64,000 nucleotides of DNA from Paludibacter jiangxiensis (GTDB lineage Bacteria > Bacteroidota > Bacteroidia > Bacteroidales > Paludibacteraceae): contig CAMDGD010000001.1 in the NCBI GenBank assembly GCA_945897785.1, positions 1 through 64,000 of the forward strand, given 5' to 3'. The translations under genes and the position numbers were made by a program. The notes beneath the pieces were generated by a model. It was not told the origin of the DNA. It worked only from the letters and a program-made list of their open reading frames with translations, and ran no database searches. Every line of letters starts with the position of its first letter. Position 1 is the first letter of the stretch. Below are positions 1-9,757 of this stretch, one piece after another.

Positions 1-1
1 A

Positions 2-118
2 ATAATGCAAATACTTGGTATTTCTGCATTAGACAAAACACCCATACATGAGTTATTATGCGAAAAATGTCAATTAAATCAAAATTTCAAAGAGCAACTA
101 AAATTATTTGAATGTTAA
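2..118 (+). CDS. C-terminal end of an unidentified protein (partial)
   Basis: An open frame enters from the left edge and stops at TAA 116-118, giving 38 residues that end in ...QLKLFEC. The fragment has two cysteines in a CxxxC-like spacing (LLCEKCQLN) and a charged, helical end. I do not recognise the family, and the fragment is too short to assign. It converges on murI. It could also be a chance frame, but the other two plus frames close sooner. Confidence 0.35.
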   Translation: MMQILGISALDKTPIHELLCEKCQLNQNFKEQLKLFEC

Positions 119-205
119 TTAATGTTTAAAATTAACGCAACAGCAGTAAAATCGAATAAAAAATTCACTATCTGCTTTTATATGAAAAATTATAGACTAA
201 ATTCG

Positions 206-1045
206 TTACAATAGTGTAATTCTACTTGCATCTATCTCACTTTGCAAAAAAATAGAGGCTGAACTTTTAAATTTATCGACAGATTCGGTGGTAAAATAGC
301 TAACCTTACCTTGCTTAGTACATTTGCTTTCAATGTTTGTATGCCTTTGCAAATAATCCTGTAACGATAATGCAACAAACTTACCTTGTGAAATAATGGA
401 AATATGTTGCGGAGTGTATTTTTTAATTTTAGCTAGCAATAAAGGATAATGCGTGCAAGCCAAAACAATGCTATCAATGTAGGCATCTTTGCGTAATAAC
501 TGTTCTAAATTTTTGCGTACAAAATAATCGGCACCTTCATTTAGATGCTCATTATTTTCTATAAGCGGTACCCAAAGGGGACAAGCCTCACCAACAACAG
601 TAATATCAGGGAATATCTTTTTAATCTCGAGCGGATAAGACTCCGACTGTATAGTGCCAAGCGTTCCTAATAAGCCCACATGCTTAGTTTGGGTAATTTC
701 GTTAATGCGTTCTACCGTAGGTCGGATAACGCCCAACACTCTACGATTAGCATCCATAAAAGGCAAATCATGCTGCTGAATATTGCGCAAGGCTTTTGCA
801 GAAGCCGTATTACAAGCTAAAATGACTAGGTGGCAGCCCATTTCAAAAAGTTTCCGCACACTTTGAAGGGTATATTCATACACTACATCAAAAGAGCGAG
901 AACCATAGGGCGTACGGGCATTATCGCCTAAATAAATATAATCGTATTGAGGTAGCAAGCTCCTTATTTCGTTCAGAATTGTTAACCCGCCGTATCCGGA
1001 GTCAAAAACACCTATAGGAGCAGGAACCGAAGGGAATACTGACAT
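206..1045 (-). CDS. murI: Glutamate racemase
   Basis: Converts L-glutamate to D-glutamate for peptidoglycan, in the cytoplasm. The 279-residue protein has the Asp/Glu racemase layout: an N-terminal FDSGYGG motif (Asp15, Ser16), the first catalytic cysteine in ACNTAS (Cys78) and the second in ACTHYPLL (Cys197, His199). Both catalytic cysteines are present, so the enzyme should be active. Length is normal for the family. The gene lies downstream of the two ompH genes on the same strand, about 180 bp after the second, an arrangement typical of Bacteroidia where bamA, ompH and murI cluster. It may be read through from that operon. Confidence 0.96.
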   Translation of the reverse strand: MSVFPSVPAPIGVFDSGYGGLTILNEIRSLLPQYDYIYLGDNARTPYGSRSFDVVYEYTLQSVRKLFEMGCHLVILACNTASAKALRNIQQHDLPFMDANRRVLGVIRPTVERINEITQTKHVGLLGTLGTIQSESYPLEIKKIFPDITVVGEACPLWVPLIENNEHLNEGADYFVRKNLEQLLRKDAYIDSIVLACTHYPLLLAKIKKYTPQHISIISQGKFVALSLQDYLQRHTNIESKCTKQGKVSYFTTESVDKFKSSASIFLQSEIDASRITLL

Positions 1046-1223
1046 GCTTTATTACTGGAATTAGTTTCACACAAAATTGAGTGATTTTTTCAGAAAAACC
1101 TAATAATAACACAAAATATATTTACAAAAAAAAGCCAAGTAGCGATTGTAAGAATGCCTACAAATACTACTTGACTATGGTATTATGAAACTCAACTTAA
1201 GCTTTTGCTTGAGTTAAAGTTTA

Positions 1224-1748
1224 TTATTTTGCTGCGGCTGTAATATTCAATTTTTTCTTCAATAATGGAGAAATATCCACACTTTTAGAAGATTGATATA
1301 CCGTAGCCGGAACACTAGTATCAAAAATGTAAATAAAACCATTTTCATCACCAATCTCGCTAATGGATTTTTTTACCAATTCGATAATTGGAGCAACCAA
1401 CACTTCTTGTCTCTTTTGAATTTGCTCGTTAGCGGTTTGTTTTACTAATTCAATTCGTTGATTTAAAGCCATCAACTCTTCTTGACGCGAACTTAAGATA
1501 GCCTCATCAACATCCTTTAATGCCTGAAAATCTTGATATTTCTTTTGCAACTCTTCATTCATCTTGGTTAATTCGCCTTCATATTGTTTCGACAAAGTTT
1601 CCAATTGCGTTTGGGCCTCTTTCATCTGAGACATCTGCATTATAATCTCTTGTGTGTTAACATGACCAAATTTTAATTCAGTAGCATTTTGAGCCATTAT
1701 GCTTAATGGAAGCATAAATATAACAGCTATTACAATCTTTTTTAACAT
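1224..1748 (-). CDS. OmpH/Skp-family periplasmic chaperone (second copy)
   Basis: A 174-residue secreted protein: an N-terminal signal peptide ends at about SIMAQ (residue 20), then a long charged helical region (about 40-115) rich in Gln, Glu and Lys that should form the coiled-coil tentacles of a Skp-like chaperone, then a short C-terminal beta part. Skp holds unfolded outer-membrane proteins on their way to BamA. Its neighbours support this: it follows another ompH 47 bp upstream, and bamA lies before that. The Ala/Lys-rich C-terminus is a common ending. Specific clients cannot be read from sequence. Confidence 0.9.
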   Translation of the reverse strand: MLKKIVIAVIFMLPLSIMAQNATELKFGHVNTQEIIMQMSQMKEAQTQLETLSKQYEGELTKMNEELQKKYQDFQALKDVDEAILSSRQEELMALNQRIELVKQTANEQIQKRQEVLVAPIIELVKKSISEIGDENGFIYIFDTSVPATVYQSSKSVDISPLLKKKLNITAAAK

Positions 1749-1795
1749 AATTATATTTTTTAATAAGTTATTAAACTGAGCGCAAATGTAAATAT

Positions 1796-2311
1796 TTATT
1801 TTGAATATCCTAACTTAAGCAATACCTCATCACTAATATCAATTTTTGACGAAGCATAAATTAAATTCATGCTACTGTTCTTGTCCAACACTAACTGATA
1901 TGCCTTTTCGTCTGATATTGTTTTAATGGCATTATAAATCTCGTCTTGAATTGGTTTCATCAAGCTCTCTCTCTTTTTAAATAATTCACCATCTGAACCA
2001 AAATATTGTCTTTTAAGGTCCTGAGCGGCTTTTTCTTTCTCAACAATTTCGTTTTCTCTTTTGGTTTTCATATCCGGCGACATAAAGACCAGTTCTGTTT
2101 GGTAATTTTTATACATAGTTTCCGCCTCAAGGTTTATGGCTTCAACTTCTTTCTGCCATTTATCAGAAACCTGAGTAAGCTGTTCGTTTGCCGACTCGTA
2201 GGCCGGAATGTTTTTCATAATATACTCCATGTCAACCAATGCAAATTTTTGTGCACTTACAGAGGTTAACATAATAAAAAAAAGACTTAAACTTATTGCA
2301 ACTTTTTTCAT
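1796..2311 (-). CDS. OmpH/Skp-family periplasmic chaperone (first copy)
   Basis: A 171-residue OmpH-family protein with a signal peptide (cleavage near SVSAQ, residue 20) and the family opening KFALVDMEYIM, the equivalent of the KIAVVD start of mature Skp. A charged helical segment follows (about 40-115), expected to be coiled-coil. It sits between bamA (132 bp upstream) and a second OmpH gene (47 bp downstream), all on the minus strand, so it most likely serves outer-membrane protein delivery to the Bam complex. The two copies have diverged clearly, so this is an old paralogue pair and not a recent duplication. Confidence 0.92.
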   Translation of the reverse strand: MKKVAISLSLFFIMLTSVSAQKFALVDMEYIMKNIPAYESANEQLTQVSDKWQKEVEAINLEAETMYKNYQTELVFMSPDMKTKRENEIVEKEKAAQDLKRQYFGSDGELFKKRESLMKPIQDEIYNAIKTISDEKAYQLVLDKNSSMNLIYASSKIDISDEVLLKLGYSK

Positions 2312-2443
2312 AGTACTAAATATTTACACCAACGGCTAATATATAAAAAACACAGTAAAATACACGCTGTTAATTTTTACCTAGCGATTGATATTTGATT
2401 AATAATTCCAGTGAATAAACAAATTTCTTACCATTATATATAA

Positions 2444-5020
2444 TTAAAATTCTTGACCAATCATAAAGGCAAACTGGCTACCACTTAAGGTTTTAACACC
2501 TCTTATCAAATCAAAACCGTAACCCCAATCAACCCCCATCATACCAAACATAGGCAAAAACAACCGCACACCGAGTCCTGCTGATCGTTTTAAATCAAAA
2601 GGATTAAACTGACTAAACTCAGCCCAGCAATTTCCGGCTTCTAAAAAGCCCAAAACATATATAGTAGTAGCTGCCTCCAAAATTAAAGGATAATGAAGTT
2701 GCATGCTTAGACGGGTATACACATAACCACTTTGAGCACTCTGTCCGTTTGCCTTAGTTACATAAGGCGTTAACGAACCACTTGAATATCCTCTTAGGCC
2801 TACAATATCGGTTGCAAAAGTAGAATAACCACTCATACCGTCACCCCCCATCAAAAAGGTTTCGAAAGGCGATTTACGATCTTTGTTGTAATACCCTAAA
2901 AATCCATATTCTGCTCGTGCCATAAGCACTAATTTTTGATCGGACGATAAAGGCGTAAACACTTTGCTTTTAAATTTCCATTTATGAAACTCCAACCATT
3001 CATAGCGCACAGCATCTGAAACATTCGAATAATCTTTGTTCGATAATAAAGAATAAGGCGGTGTAGATTGAGTAGATAAAGTGAAAGAAGACCCTTTTCG
3101 AGTATATATAGGATTATCTATAGAGTTACGAGAAATAGTTAAGTTTAAATTTAAGTTATTCGACATCCCATCTGTCATGATAAAATACGACCAATTTTTT
3201 AAGGCATAATTCTGAAAAGTTAAATTAGCGTTGAATACAAAATAATCGTCGGGCCATTGCAAGCGCTTACCAAAACCAACAGAAGCACCGGTAGTATGCA
3301 AGTATTGGTCAGGATCAACCTCATAAACAGACCCATAAGAACTGCTTCCGTAGGAACCGTATGCTGTATATGGATTGTATGCACTATAAGCCTCGTTATA
3401 TCTATTACTTACGCCAGACATGCGTGAATGATAAATAGAAACAGACAAGGAATTTGGTCGTTTTTTACCAAACCAAGGATCCAAAAACGAGGCACTAAAT
3501 GAAGTATAATAGCTACCATTTGTTTGGCCTTTGATACTAAAAGTTTGACCCTCGCCTTGCGGTACTACTTTATAAGTTTTTGGCCTAAAAATATTTTCGA
3601 TAGCAAAATTCTTAAATGTTAATCCAAGAGACCCAGTAATACCAGTATAACCATACCCAGCCGACAGCTCTATCTGATCACTTGATTTAGTTTCAAGTTG
3701 ATAATTTACATCTACCGTCCCATTTTCTGGGTCAGGTTGAATATCGGGTACAATCTTTTCCGGATCAAATTGTCCCATTTGAGCAAGTTCCCTAATAGTT
3801 CTAATAATATCCGACTTATTATATAACTGTCCGGGTTTAGTACGCAACTCCCTACGCACAACATGTTCGTACAAACGGGTATTACCTTGTATGCCTACTT
3901 TATTGATTACCGCTTGTTTCCCTTCGTAAATACGCATTTCAAAATCTATAGAATCACCATCAATAGTTACCTCAACCGGATCTACATTAAAAAATAAATA
4001 CCCGTTATCTTGATACAAATTAGATACAGCATCCTCGTCCATTATCAACCTATCGTTCAATAGTTTTGAATTATAAATATCCCCTTTTTTTATCCGTAAC
4101 ATTTGGTTTAACACCTCGTTGGGGTATAAGGTATTACCTATCCATTTAATATCTCTAATAAAGTATTTTTTTCCTTCATTTATTGTAATATACACATCTA
4201 CTTTTTTCTCGTTGTAGCGTTTAACGGTATCCTTTTCAATAAAAGCATCGCGGTATCCTAGTTCATTATATTTTTCAACAACAGCCACTTTGTCTGCATC
4301 GTATAAATGCTTGATAAATTTCTTAGCGCTAAAGATATTCCATATATTGGTGCTCTCGTTGGTTTTCTTCATCGCTTTGTTAATCTTTCTATCGGAAACA
4401 TGTTGGTTTCCCTCGATATAAATTTTGTGCACCTTAATTTTATTGTTTTTAGCAATATCAATGTCCACAATCACGCTATTAGGTTGAGATAAATCTCCTT
4501 GTTCAGTAATAGTCACTTGCGCTTCACTATACCCCTTATCTTGGTAAAAACCAGTAATTATTATGTTGGTTTGATTCACTAAATTTTGTGTAAACTGACT
4601 TCCATTTTTAAGATCGATGATAGCTTCTAGTTCTTCAATATCCGTTTTCTTTATGCCCTTAAACCTTACTTCCGAAACTTTAGGTCGTTGTGTTAGTATC
4701 AAATTAAGCCAGATTTTATTTCCTTCAATTTTATCGGCCACCACCTTAACATTTGAAAAAAGGCCTTGTTTCCAAAACCGTTTAATAACTGCGGTAATAT
4801 CATCCCCCGGAATGGTTATTTTTTGTCCCACTACCAACTCAGAAAAAGAAATGATAATTGATTCTTCATAATTTTCAGCTCCTGTAACAGATATCTGTGC
4901 AATTTCGTAATTTTTAGGTGTAGCAAGATAATCTACTTTTAAAGTTTCTTGAGCGAAATTAGGTAGTGCGAAAAGCAGTAATATGAAAGATGAAATTATT
5001 ATTTTATACATAGTATGCAT
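2444..5020 (-). CDS. bamA: Outer-membrane protein assembly factor BamA
   Basis: The 858-residue protein begins with a signal peptide (cleaved near PNFAQ), has a run of POTRA domains over about residues 30-450 (repeated beta-alpha-alpha-beta-beta units with GN/GxxxI turns), and ends in a 16-stranded Omp85 barrel. The barrel carries the conserved L6-loop RGY motif near residue 740 (LRGYSSGS) and a C-terminal Phe. It inserts beta-barrel proteins into the outer membrane. A Tyr/Ser/Gly-rich stretch in the barrel (about residues 545-570) looks like a lineage-specific surface loop. Starting at the second Met (5011) would also leave a good signal peptide. It follows uppS by 5 bp and precedes two ompH genes. 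Confidence 0.96.
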   Translation of the reverse strand: MHTMYKIIISSFILLLFALPNFAQETLKVDYLATPKNYEIAQISVTGAENYEESIIISFSELVVGQKITIPGDDITAVIKRFWKQGLFSNVKVVADKIEGNKIWLNLILTQRPKVSEVRFKGIKKTDIEELEAIIDLKNGSQFTQNLVNQTNIIITGFYQDKGYSEAQVTITEQGDLSQPNSVIVDIDIAKNNKIKVHKIYIEGNQHVSDRKINKAMKKTNESTNIWNIFSAKKFIKHLYDADKVAVVEKYNELGYRDAFIEKDTVKRYNEKKVDVYITINEGKKYFIRDIKWIGNTLYPNEVLNQMLRIKKGDIYNSKLLNDRLIMDEDAVSNLYQDNGYLFFNVDPVEVTIDGDSIDFEMRIYEGKQAVINKVGIQGNTRLYEHVVRRELRTKPGQLYNKSDIIRTIRELAQMGQFDPEKIVPDIQPDPENGTVDVNYQLETKSSDQIELSAGYGYTGITGSLGLTFKNFAIENIFRPKTYKVVPQGEGQTFSIKGQTNGSYYTSFSASFLDPWFGKKRPNSLSVSIYHSRMSGVSNRYNEAYSAYNPYTAYGSYGSSSYGSVYEVDPDQYLHTTGASVGFGKRLQWPDDYFVFNANLTFQNYALKNWSYFIMTDGMSNNLNLNLTISRNSIDNPIYTRKGSSFTLSTQSTPPYSLLSNKDYSNVSDAVRYEWLEFHKWKFKSKVFTPLSSDQKLVLMARAEYGFLGYYNKDRKSPFETFLMGGDGMSGYSTFATDIVGLRGYSSGSLTPYVTKANGQSAQSGYVYTRLSMQLHYPLILEAATTIYVLGFLEAGNCWAEFSQFNPFDLKRSAGLGVRLFLPMFGMMGVDWGYGFDLIRGVKTLSGSQFAFMIGQEF

Positions 5021-5025
5021 TATTA

Positions 5026-5772
5026 TTATTTTTGAATTTGTTCGCCTGTTTTGCCAAACCGTCTTTCTCTCTGTTGATAGGAAAGGATGGCATTAAAAAA
5101 ATCTTCTTTACTGAAGTCAGGCCAATGAACATCGGTAAAATACAATTCGGAATATGCTATTTGCCAAAGCAAAAAATTACTAATACGAATTTCGCCACTG
5201 GTTCGTATCAATAAATCGGGATCGGGAATTTTCGCTGTAGTTAACTGTGATGAAAAATAAGCCTCATCAATATCATTGATAGCAATTTCACCTTCAAGCA
5301 CCTTAGCAGCAATTTTTTTTGCAGCATCAATAATCTCACATCGAGAAGAATAACTTAATGCCAACACCAGTTTTAACCCGGTATTGTTTTTTGTTTCGTT
5401 TATACACGATTGCAATTTTCTCGATACTGCATCAGGCAAACGGTTAATATCTCCGATAGCCAATAATTGTATATTGTTTTTATTTAGTGTAGGCGTTTCC
5501 TTTTCAATACTGTTTACTAACAATGTCATTAGGCCGTTTACCTCTTCTTTCGGACGGCTCCAATTTTCTGTAGAGAAAGTATATAGTGTCAAATAACCAA
5601 TTCCAATTTCTGCTGCAGCCTCGGTTACATTTCGAACCGATTCCACTGCGTGTTGGTGACCAAAAACCCTAGCTAATCCTTTCTTTTTAGCCCACCGGCC
5701 GTTACCATCCATTATTACGGCAACATGATTTGGAATATTTTGTGTATTAATTGAATTTTTCAATGTATTCAT
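5026..5772 (-). CDS. uppS: Isoprenyl transferase (undecaprenyl diphosphate synthase)
   Basis: Makes the C55 lipid carrier for peptidoglycan and surface polysaccharides by cis-prenyl condensation. Motifs are complete: IMDGNGRW with catalytic Asp22, FSTENW, and the C-terminal RTSGE...SNFLLWQ with YSELYF. I chose the ATG at 5772 (248 residues) because it lies 7 bp past the stop of the DUF6089 gene, whereas the upstream ATG at 5817 would overlap that gene by 38 bp and add a non-homologous extension. The bamA start is 5 bp downstream, so the three are cotranscribed. Confidence 0.95.
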   Translation of the reverse strand: MNTLKNSINTQNIPNHVAVIMDGNGRWAKKKGLARVFGHQHAVESVRNVTEAAAEIGIGYLTLYTFSTENWSRPKEEVNGLMTLLVNSIEKETPTLNKNNIQLLAIGDINRLPDAVSRKLQSCINETKNNTGLKLVLALSYSSRCEIIDAAKKIAAKVLEGEIAINDIDEAYFSSQLTTAKIPDPDLLIRTSGEIRISNFLLWQIAYSELYFTDVHWPDFSKEDFFNAILSYQQRERRFGKTGEQIQK

Positions 5773-5779
5773 CTTCTCA

Positions 5780-6403
5780 CTATCTGCAATAACTACTTTT
5801 ATTTCCAACATCAACACTCACAAAAAAAGTGGCCATCGATATCCAATCTTTATTTAACCAAATAGATTCATTATTATTATAAGGATTGCTAAGTTGGTCA
5901 AACGAATCGGAAAAAAGCTTAAGCATTGACCATTCCAACCCAATATTTACCTTATCAACTACCTTGTATTTTACCCCAAAACCAAAAGGAATATTTGGGG
6001 CAAAAACAGCTCTATTTCCTTCGTTAAAAAAAGCCAAGCCAACACCACATAAAATATATGGAGAGAAAAAACGGGTCCACTTTGCACTATTCAACAAACC
6101 GTATTCAAAAAAGCTAAATTCTTGTTGAAGCGAAAAATCAACATACTGTTGTTGAAAATCGGTTTTAATACTGCCTGTTTCGAACTGCACTTTTGTAGCC
6201 CAACGACTATTAGCATTTACTTTTACAAAAGCGCCAAATACCGGATTCACATCATCAAAAAGCACCGAATTTCTATCGCCCAAATAAAAGTTTGTACCAG
6301 CCTTAATTCCAGCTTCCCAGATTGCTTGTGCCTGAGCTGAAACAGCCAACAGGAAGCAAAAAAACAGGCTTAAAATACATTTCTTTATCCGATGAAACCG
6401 CAT
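5780..6403 (-). CDS. DUF6089-family outer-membrane beta-barrel protein
   Basis: A 207-residue protein with a signal peptide (cleavage near SAQAQA, residue 25) followed by alternating hydrophobic/polar beta strands ([15 protein letters not shown]..., FGAFVKVNA..., [10 protein letters not shown]) typical of a small OmpA/OmpX-like barrel. Proteins of this family sit directly upstream of uppS and bamA in many Bacteroidia, exactly as here (7 bp to uppS). Function is unknown. The constant coupling to uppS-bamA suggests a role in envelope assembly, which is inference. Confidence 0.8.
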   Translation of the reverse strand: MRFHRIKKCILSLFFCFLLAVSAQAQAIWEAGIKAGTNFYLGDRNSVLFDDVNPVFGAFVKVNANSRWATKVQFETGSIKTDFQQQYVDFSLQQEFSFFEYGLLNSAKWTRFFSPYILCGVGLAFFNEGNRAVFAPNIPFGFGVKYKVVDKVNIGLEWSMLKLFSDSFDQLSNPYNNNESIWLNKDWISMATFFVSVDVGNKSSYCR

Positions 6404-6458
6404 TGCTATTTATTAAATTACAAAGCCATCATTCTACGATAGGCTATTATCTAACCAA

Positions 6459-6466
6459 CAAAAGTA
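6459..6466 (-). promoter_or_regulatory. Probable -7 element for the DUF6089-uppS-bamA operon
   Basis: The minus strand reads TACTTTTG, a perfect match to the Bacteroidota -7 consensus TAnnTTTG, 56 bp upstream of the DUF6089 start. I see no good TTG at the -33 distance. Confidence 0.45.
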
Positions 6467-6556
6467 ATTATATTCTTTTAAAAATGTGCTGTTCTATAAA
6501 TGTTAATTTGCCATTTAACAAATTATCACACAGTTGATATCATTAAAAAACCAGAT

Positions 6557-6973
6557 TTAGAATGAAACTAAAGCTAATGCTTCATTTTCTTTACGAGTCA
6601 TTTCAATTTTATCTTGAGCCGTCGTATCTTTTTGCCCACACAAATGCAATACACCATGAATTACCACCCTATACAACTCCTGGTCAAAACTCACCTTGAA
6701 CTTTTTTGCATTTGAAGCCACCGTTTCGAGGCTTATAAAGATATCGCCATGAATGGTTTTTTTTTCAGTGTAATCAAAGCTGATAATGTCTGTATAATAA
6801 TTGTGTTGAAGGTATTGTTTATTCACTTCCAATATTTTCTCGTCTGTACAAAATATATAAGTTATATTGCCTACCGAATATAAATTCATTGCAGCTACTT
6901 GTTTTATCCAAGCACTTAGTTGTCGTTTTGGCAACTTAGGGCACTTTATTCCTTCGTTTAAATAACTAATCAT
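6557..6973 (-). CDS. ybeY: Endoribonuclease YbeY (rRNA maturation factor)
   Basis: A 138-residue UPF0054 protein that acts in 16S rRNA 3'-end maturation and ribosome quality control. The zinc-site region is IHGVLHLCGQKD: His106 and His110 match the HGxLHLxGxDH motif, but the third ligand position (116) is Asp instead of His. I recall this substitution from other Bacteroidota YbeY proteins, so it is probably a lineage variant and not a dead enzyme. It lies 14 bp downstream of the nucleoside-recognition-domain gene and is followed by a new promoter-like element for the DUF6089 operon. Confidence 0.92.
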   Translation of the reverse strand: MISYLNEGIKCPKLPKRQLSAWIKQVAAMNLYSVGNITYIFCTDEKILEVNKQYLQHNYYTDIISFDYTEKKTIHGDIFISLETVASNAKKFKVSFDQELYRVVIHGVLHLCGQKDTTAQDKIEMTRKENEALALVSF

Positions 6974-6987
6974 TTTTTACTACTTTT

Positions 6988-8241
6988 TTATCCAAAAAAC
7001 ATATATGCACAAACAATTGCCGCAATTACACCGGCCAAATCCGCAACTAAACCTGCTGTAACAGCATAACGAGTTTTTTTAATGCCCACCATACCAAAAT
7101 ACAAAGCTACAATATAGAAAGTAGTATCTGCTGCACCTTGAAACAAACACGACAAACGACCAGCAAAAGAATCGGGACCAAAATACGCCATGCTTTCCAC
7201 CATCATTCCTTTAGCACCACTACCACTCAATGGTTTCATAAAAGCCGTAGGCAAAGCATCTACAAAGCGCGTATCTACATTAAACAACTCAACTACGAAA
7301 CGGATGCCATCTGTCAACAAATCCAACGCTCCCGAAGCCCTAAAAACACCAACACCAACCAACATACCAACCATATAGGGAATAATCTTCAATGTCATCG
7401 AAAAGCCATCTTTTGCCCCATCAATAAAGGCTTCATAAACATTTATCCTTTTATACAAAGCGCCACCCATAAACACAACAATAACCGATAAAAGCAACAA
7501 ATTACTGCCTATCATCGAAGCCAAATTCATTTCTTCAGGAGATAAGCTCGAAAACCAATAAATCAGACCTGCCAAGGCAAGAATAATTCCGCCAATCCAT
7601 GCCACAAGCACCTTATTTAGTAAGCCTATCCGTTGTTTTATGCCTACAAATAAAATAGCGGTAAGTGTTGATACAGCCGTTGCAATTAATATTGGGAGAA
7701 AAACATCGGTGGGATTTGCCGCTAATTCGCCATTTGGACCGGCAGTTACAGCACGCATAGCCAACACCGAAATAGGAATAATAGTTAAGCCAGATGTATT
7801 TAGGGCCAAAAACATAATTTGTGCATTGGATGCGGTATCTTTTTTCGTATTTAACTCTTGCAAACTATTCATGGCTTTTAATCCCATTGGGGTAGCAGCA
7901 TTATCCAAGCCAAGCATATTTGCCGAAAAATTCATTAATAACTGTCCGTGAACAGGGTGACTTTTAGGTATATCAGGAAATAACCTAGCGAAAAATGGGC
8001 CTACAATTCTACCCATAAAACCAATGGCACCAGCTTTCTCGCCAATATTCATAAACCCCATCCAAAGCGTCATAACACCTGCCAGCGGTAAGGCTATACC
8101 CATAACACCCAACTCGGCCATATCAAAAGTACTTTGAATGATGCGTGAAAAAACTTGCAAATCGCGAAAAAAAACAAATTGTACAAGCGCCACAATAAAT
8201 GCCACTAAAAAGAATCCTACCCAAATATAATTTAATACCAT
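6988..8241 (-). CDS. Nucleoside recognition (Gate) domain membrane protein, SpmA-SpmB fusion type
   Basis: About 417 residues, almost wholly hydrophobic, with roughly ten membrane helices. Two Gate-domain halves are visible. The N-terminal half has the SpmA-like GLDNAATPMGLKAM motif, and the C-terminal half has the SpmB-like SGSGAKGMM and GAADTTFYI motifs. In spore formers SpmA and SpmB act in spore-core dehydration; in non-sporing Bacteroidota the fused protein is an uncharacterised membrane transporter-like protein. I placed the start at the ATG at 8241 (MVLNYIW), because the 24 residues upstream are not family-like. Confidence 0.85.
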   Translation of the reverse strand: MVLNYIWVGFFLVAFIVALVQFVFFRDLQVFSRIIQSTFDMAELGVMGIALPLAGVMTLWMGFMNIGEKAGAIGFMGRIVGPFFARLFPDIPKSHPVHGQLLMNFSANMLGLDNAATPMGLKAMNSLQELNTKKDTASNAQIMFLALNTSGLTIIPISVLAMRAVTAGPNGELAANPTDVFLPILIATAVSTLTAILFVGIKQRIGLLNKVLVAWIGGIILALAGLIYWFSSLSPEEMNLASMIGSNLLLLSVIVVFMGGALYKRINVYEAFIDGAKDGFSMTLKIIPYMVGMLVGVGVFRASGALDLLTDGIRFVVELFNVDTRFVDALPTAFMKPLSGSGAKGMMVESMAYFGPDSFAGRLSCLFQGAADTTFYIVALYFGMVGIKKTRYAVTAGLVADLAGVIAAIVCAYMFFG

Positions 8242-8602
8242 AACTGTATATTGTACTGATAAATTAAGGGACAAAAACTCACAAAAAAGCTGTATGCATA
8301 ATTCAACTCTCAAAAATACTTTTTTTATTTAAACTGCTCTTACATTACAAGAACAAAACAATAAGAATGTTTAAAACTTAACGTAACACATAACAAAAAA
8401 GAATCCTTGTTACACTTAAGTATTATAAAAACTAAAATGTACTTTTTTGGAATATACTGGTTTTTATTGAAAAATAAACAAAAACCTATTTTTCATCATT
8501 CCTCTTAGTTCATTTGTCTAAATTCATGGTTTTAACCACTAAAAATAACGTACACTTGCAAGTAACCCATTAATTGATGATATTTGCAAAAACTAGTTAT
8601 CT
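8242..8602. other. 361-bp intergenic region between divergent genes
   Basis: AT-rich spacer between the divergent SpmAB-like and hydroxyacid dehydrogenase genes. I see no credible ORF or RNA. For the rightward gene, a weak -33/-7 pair may be TTG 8556-8558 and GATATTTG 8579-8586 (20-bp spacing, one mismatch to TAnnTTTG). For the leftward gene nothing clear is visible. Confidence 0.4.
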
Positions 8603-9553
8603 ATGAAAAAAGTATTAATTACTACCAAGCTTTTGCCGGAAGGACTAAACGAACTGCGCAAATATTTTGAAGTAATTACTCCTGACAAAGATCAGTTTAC
8701 AAGAGAGGAAATCCTAAATCAGATAACAGTTGTTGATGTGCTACTGCCTACTTTTTCGGTTCAAGTAGATAAAGAAATGATTGATGCCGGAAAAAACCTA
8801 ACACTTATAGCGAACTATGGTGTTGGGTATAATAATATTGACACCTATTATGCTCGAGAAAAAGGCATTGCAGTAACCAATACACCCTATCCTGTAACAG
8901 AACCTACCGCCGAAATGGCATTTGGCCTACTCTTGTCTGTAGCTAGAAAAATTACAATATGCGACAGAAAACTACGGGAACCAGATGGAATAACTTGGGG
9001 ATTGCTACAAAACTTAGGACAGTCTGTTTTCGGAAAAAAACTAGGCATTGTGGGTTTAGGCAGGATTGGCAAAGCCATAGCACGAAGAGCACTGTCATCA
9101 GGGATGGAAGTAGTATATTTCAATAGAAACAAACTATCCGAAAAAGAAGAGCGCGAACTACAAGTTAGCTTTGTTCCTTTCGATACGCTATTAAAAACAG
9201 CCGATATAATTTCAATTAGCACGCCACTTACCAAAGAAACTACCCATCTTTTCGACAAGCCTCAGTTCGACTTAATGAAACCCAATGCCATACTGATAAA
9301 TACTGCCCGTGGAGCCATTGTGCATGAAAAAGCCTTGATTGACGCACTTAGAAACGGGAAAATTTGGGGTGCCGGACTAGATGTGTACGAATTTGAACCA
9401 AGCATATCGGAAGAACTACTTGCTATGGATCAGGTTGTTTTGGCGCCTCACAACGGTACTGCTACCGTTGATGCCCGGAATGAAATTACAGCTTATGCAG
9501 GAATGTGTATTATCGAATTTTTCAAAGGAAACCTCATATCTGTGGTCAATTAA
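8603..9553 (+). CDS. D-isomer-specific 2-hydroxyacid dehydrogenase (glyoxylate reductase-like)
   Basis: A 316-residue NAD(P)H-dependent dehydrogenase. The Rossmann motif GLGRIGKA starts at Gly151, and the catalytic triad is Arg236 (NTARG), Glu265 (YEFEP) and His283 (APHNG). The Arg-Glu spacing is the same as in phosphoglycerate dehydrogenase. There is no ACT domain, so this is not a regulated SerA. The overall pattern is closest to glyoxylate/hydroxypyruvate reductases, but substrate cannot be decided from sequence. It is a single-gene unit 205 bp ahead of the oad operon. Confidence 0.88.
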   Translation: MKKVLITTKLLPEGLNELRKYFEVITPDKDQFTREEILNQITVVDVLLPTFSVQVDKEMIDAGKNLTLIANYGVGYNNIDTYYAREKGIAVTNTPYPVTEPTAEMAFGLLLSVARKITICDRKLREPDGITWGLLQNLGQSVFGKKLGIVGLGRIGKAIARRALSSGMEVVYFNRNKLSEKEERELQVSFVPFDTLLKTADIISISTPLTKETTHLFDKPQFDLMKPNAILINTARGAIVHEKALIDALRNGKIWGAGLDVYEFEPSISEELLAMDQVVLAPHNGTATVDARNEITAYAGMCIIEFFKGNLISVVN

Positions 9554-9682
9554 ACAAACGCTAACTCGCATAGAACAAGTTCAGAAAAATATTCGTTAAT
9601 TAAACCCATCCCAATATAAATGTTTTTAATTTATACTTTATATTTAAAGCAATAATAACGCAGTAAAAATTTTAATATATTA

Positions 9683-9712
9683 TTGACCAAGCAAGAATTT
9701 TCATTACTTTTG
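9683..9712 (+). promoter_or_regulatory. Promoter of the oadGAB operon
   Basis: A -33 TTG at 9683-9685 and a perfect -7 TACTTTTG at 9705-9712, 19 bp apart, match the Bacteroidota sigma-ABfr consensus (TTTG, 17-23 bp, TAnnTTTG). The predicted transcript would start about 40 nt before oadG. Confidence 0.7.
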
Positions 9713-9757
9713 GCAGCTATTTTTATAGTTTACTTTACTATCGTTTAAACAAACACT

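Noticed and set aside
1189-1215. Hairpin AACTCAA...TTGAGTT after the second ompH gene
   Set aside because: Seven-bp stem with a long loop and no T-run on the minus strand; too weak to call a terminator.
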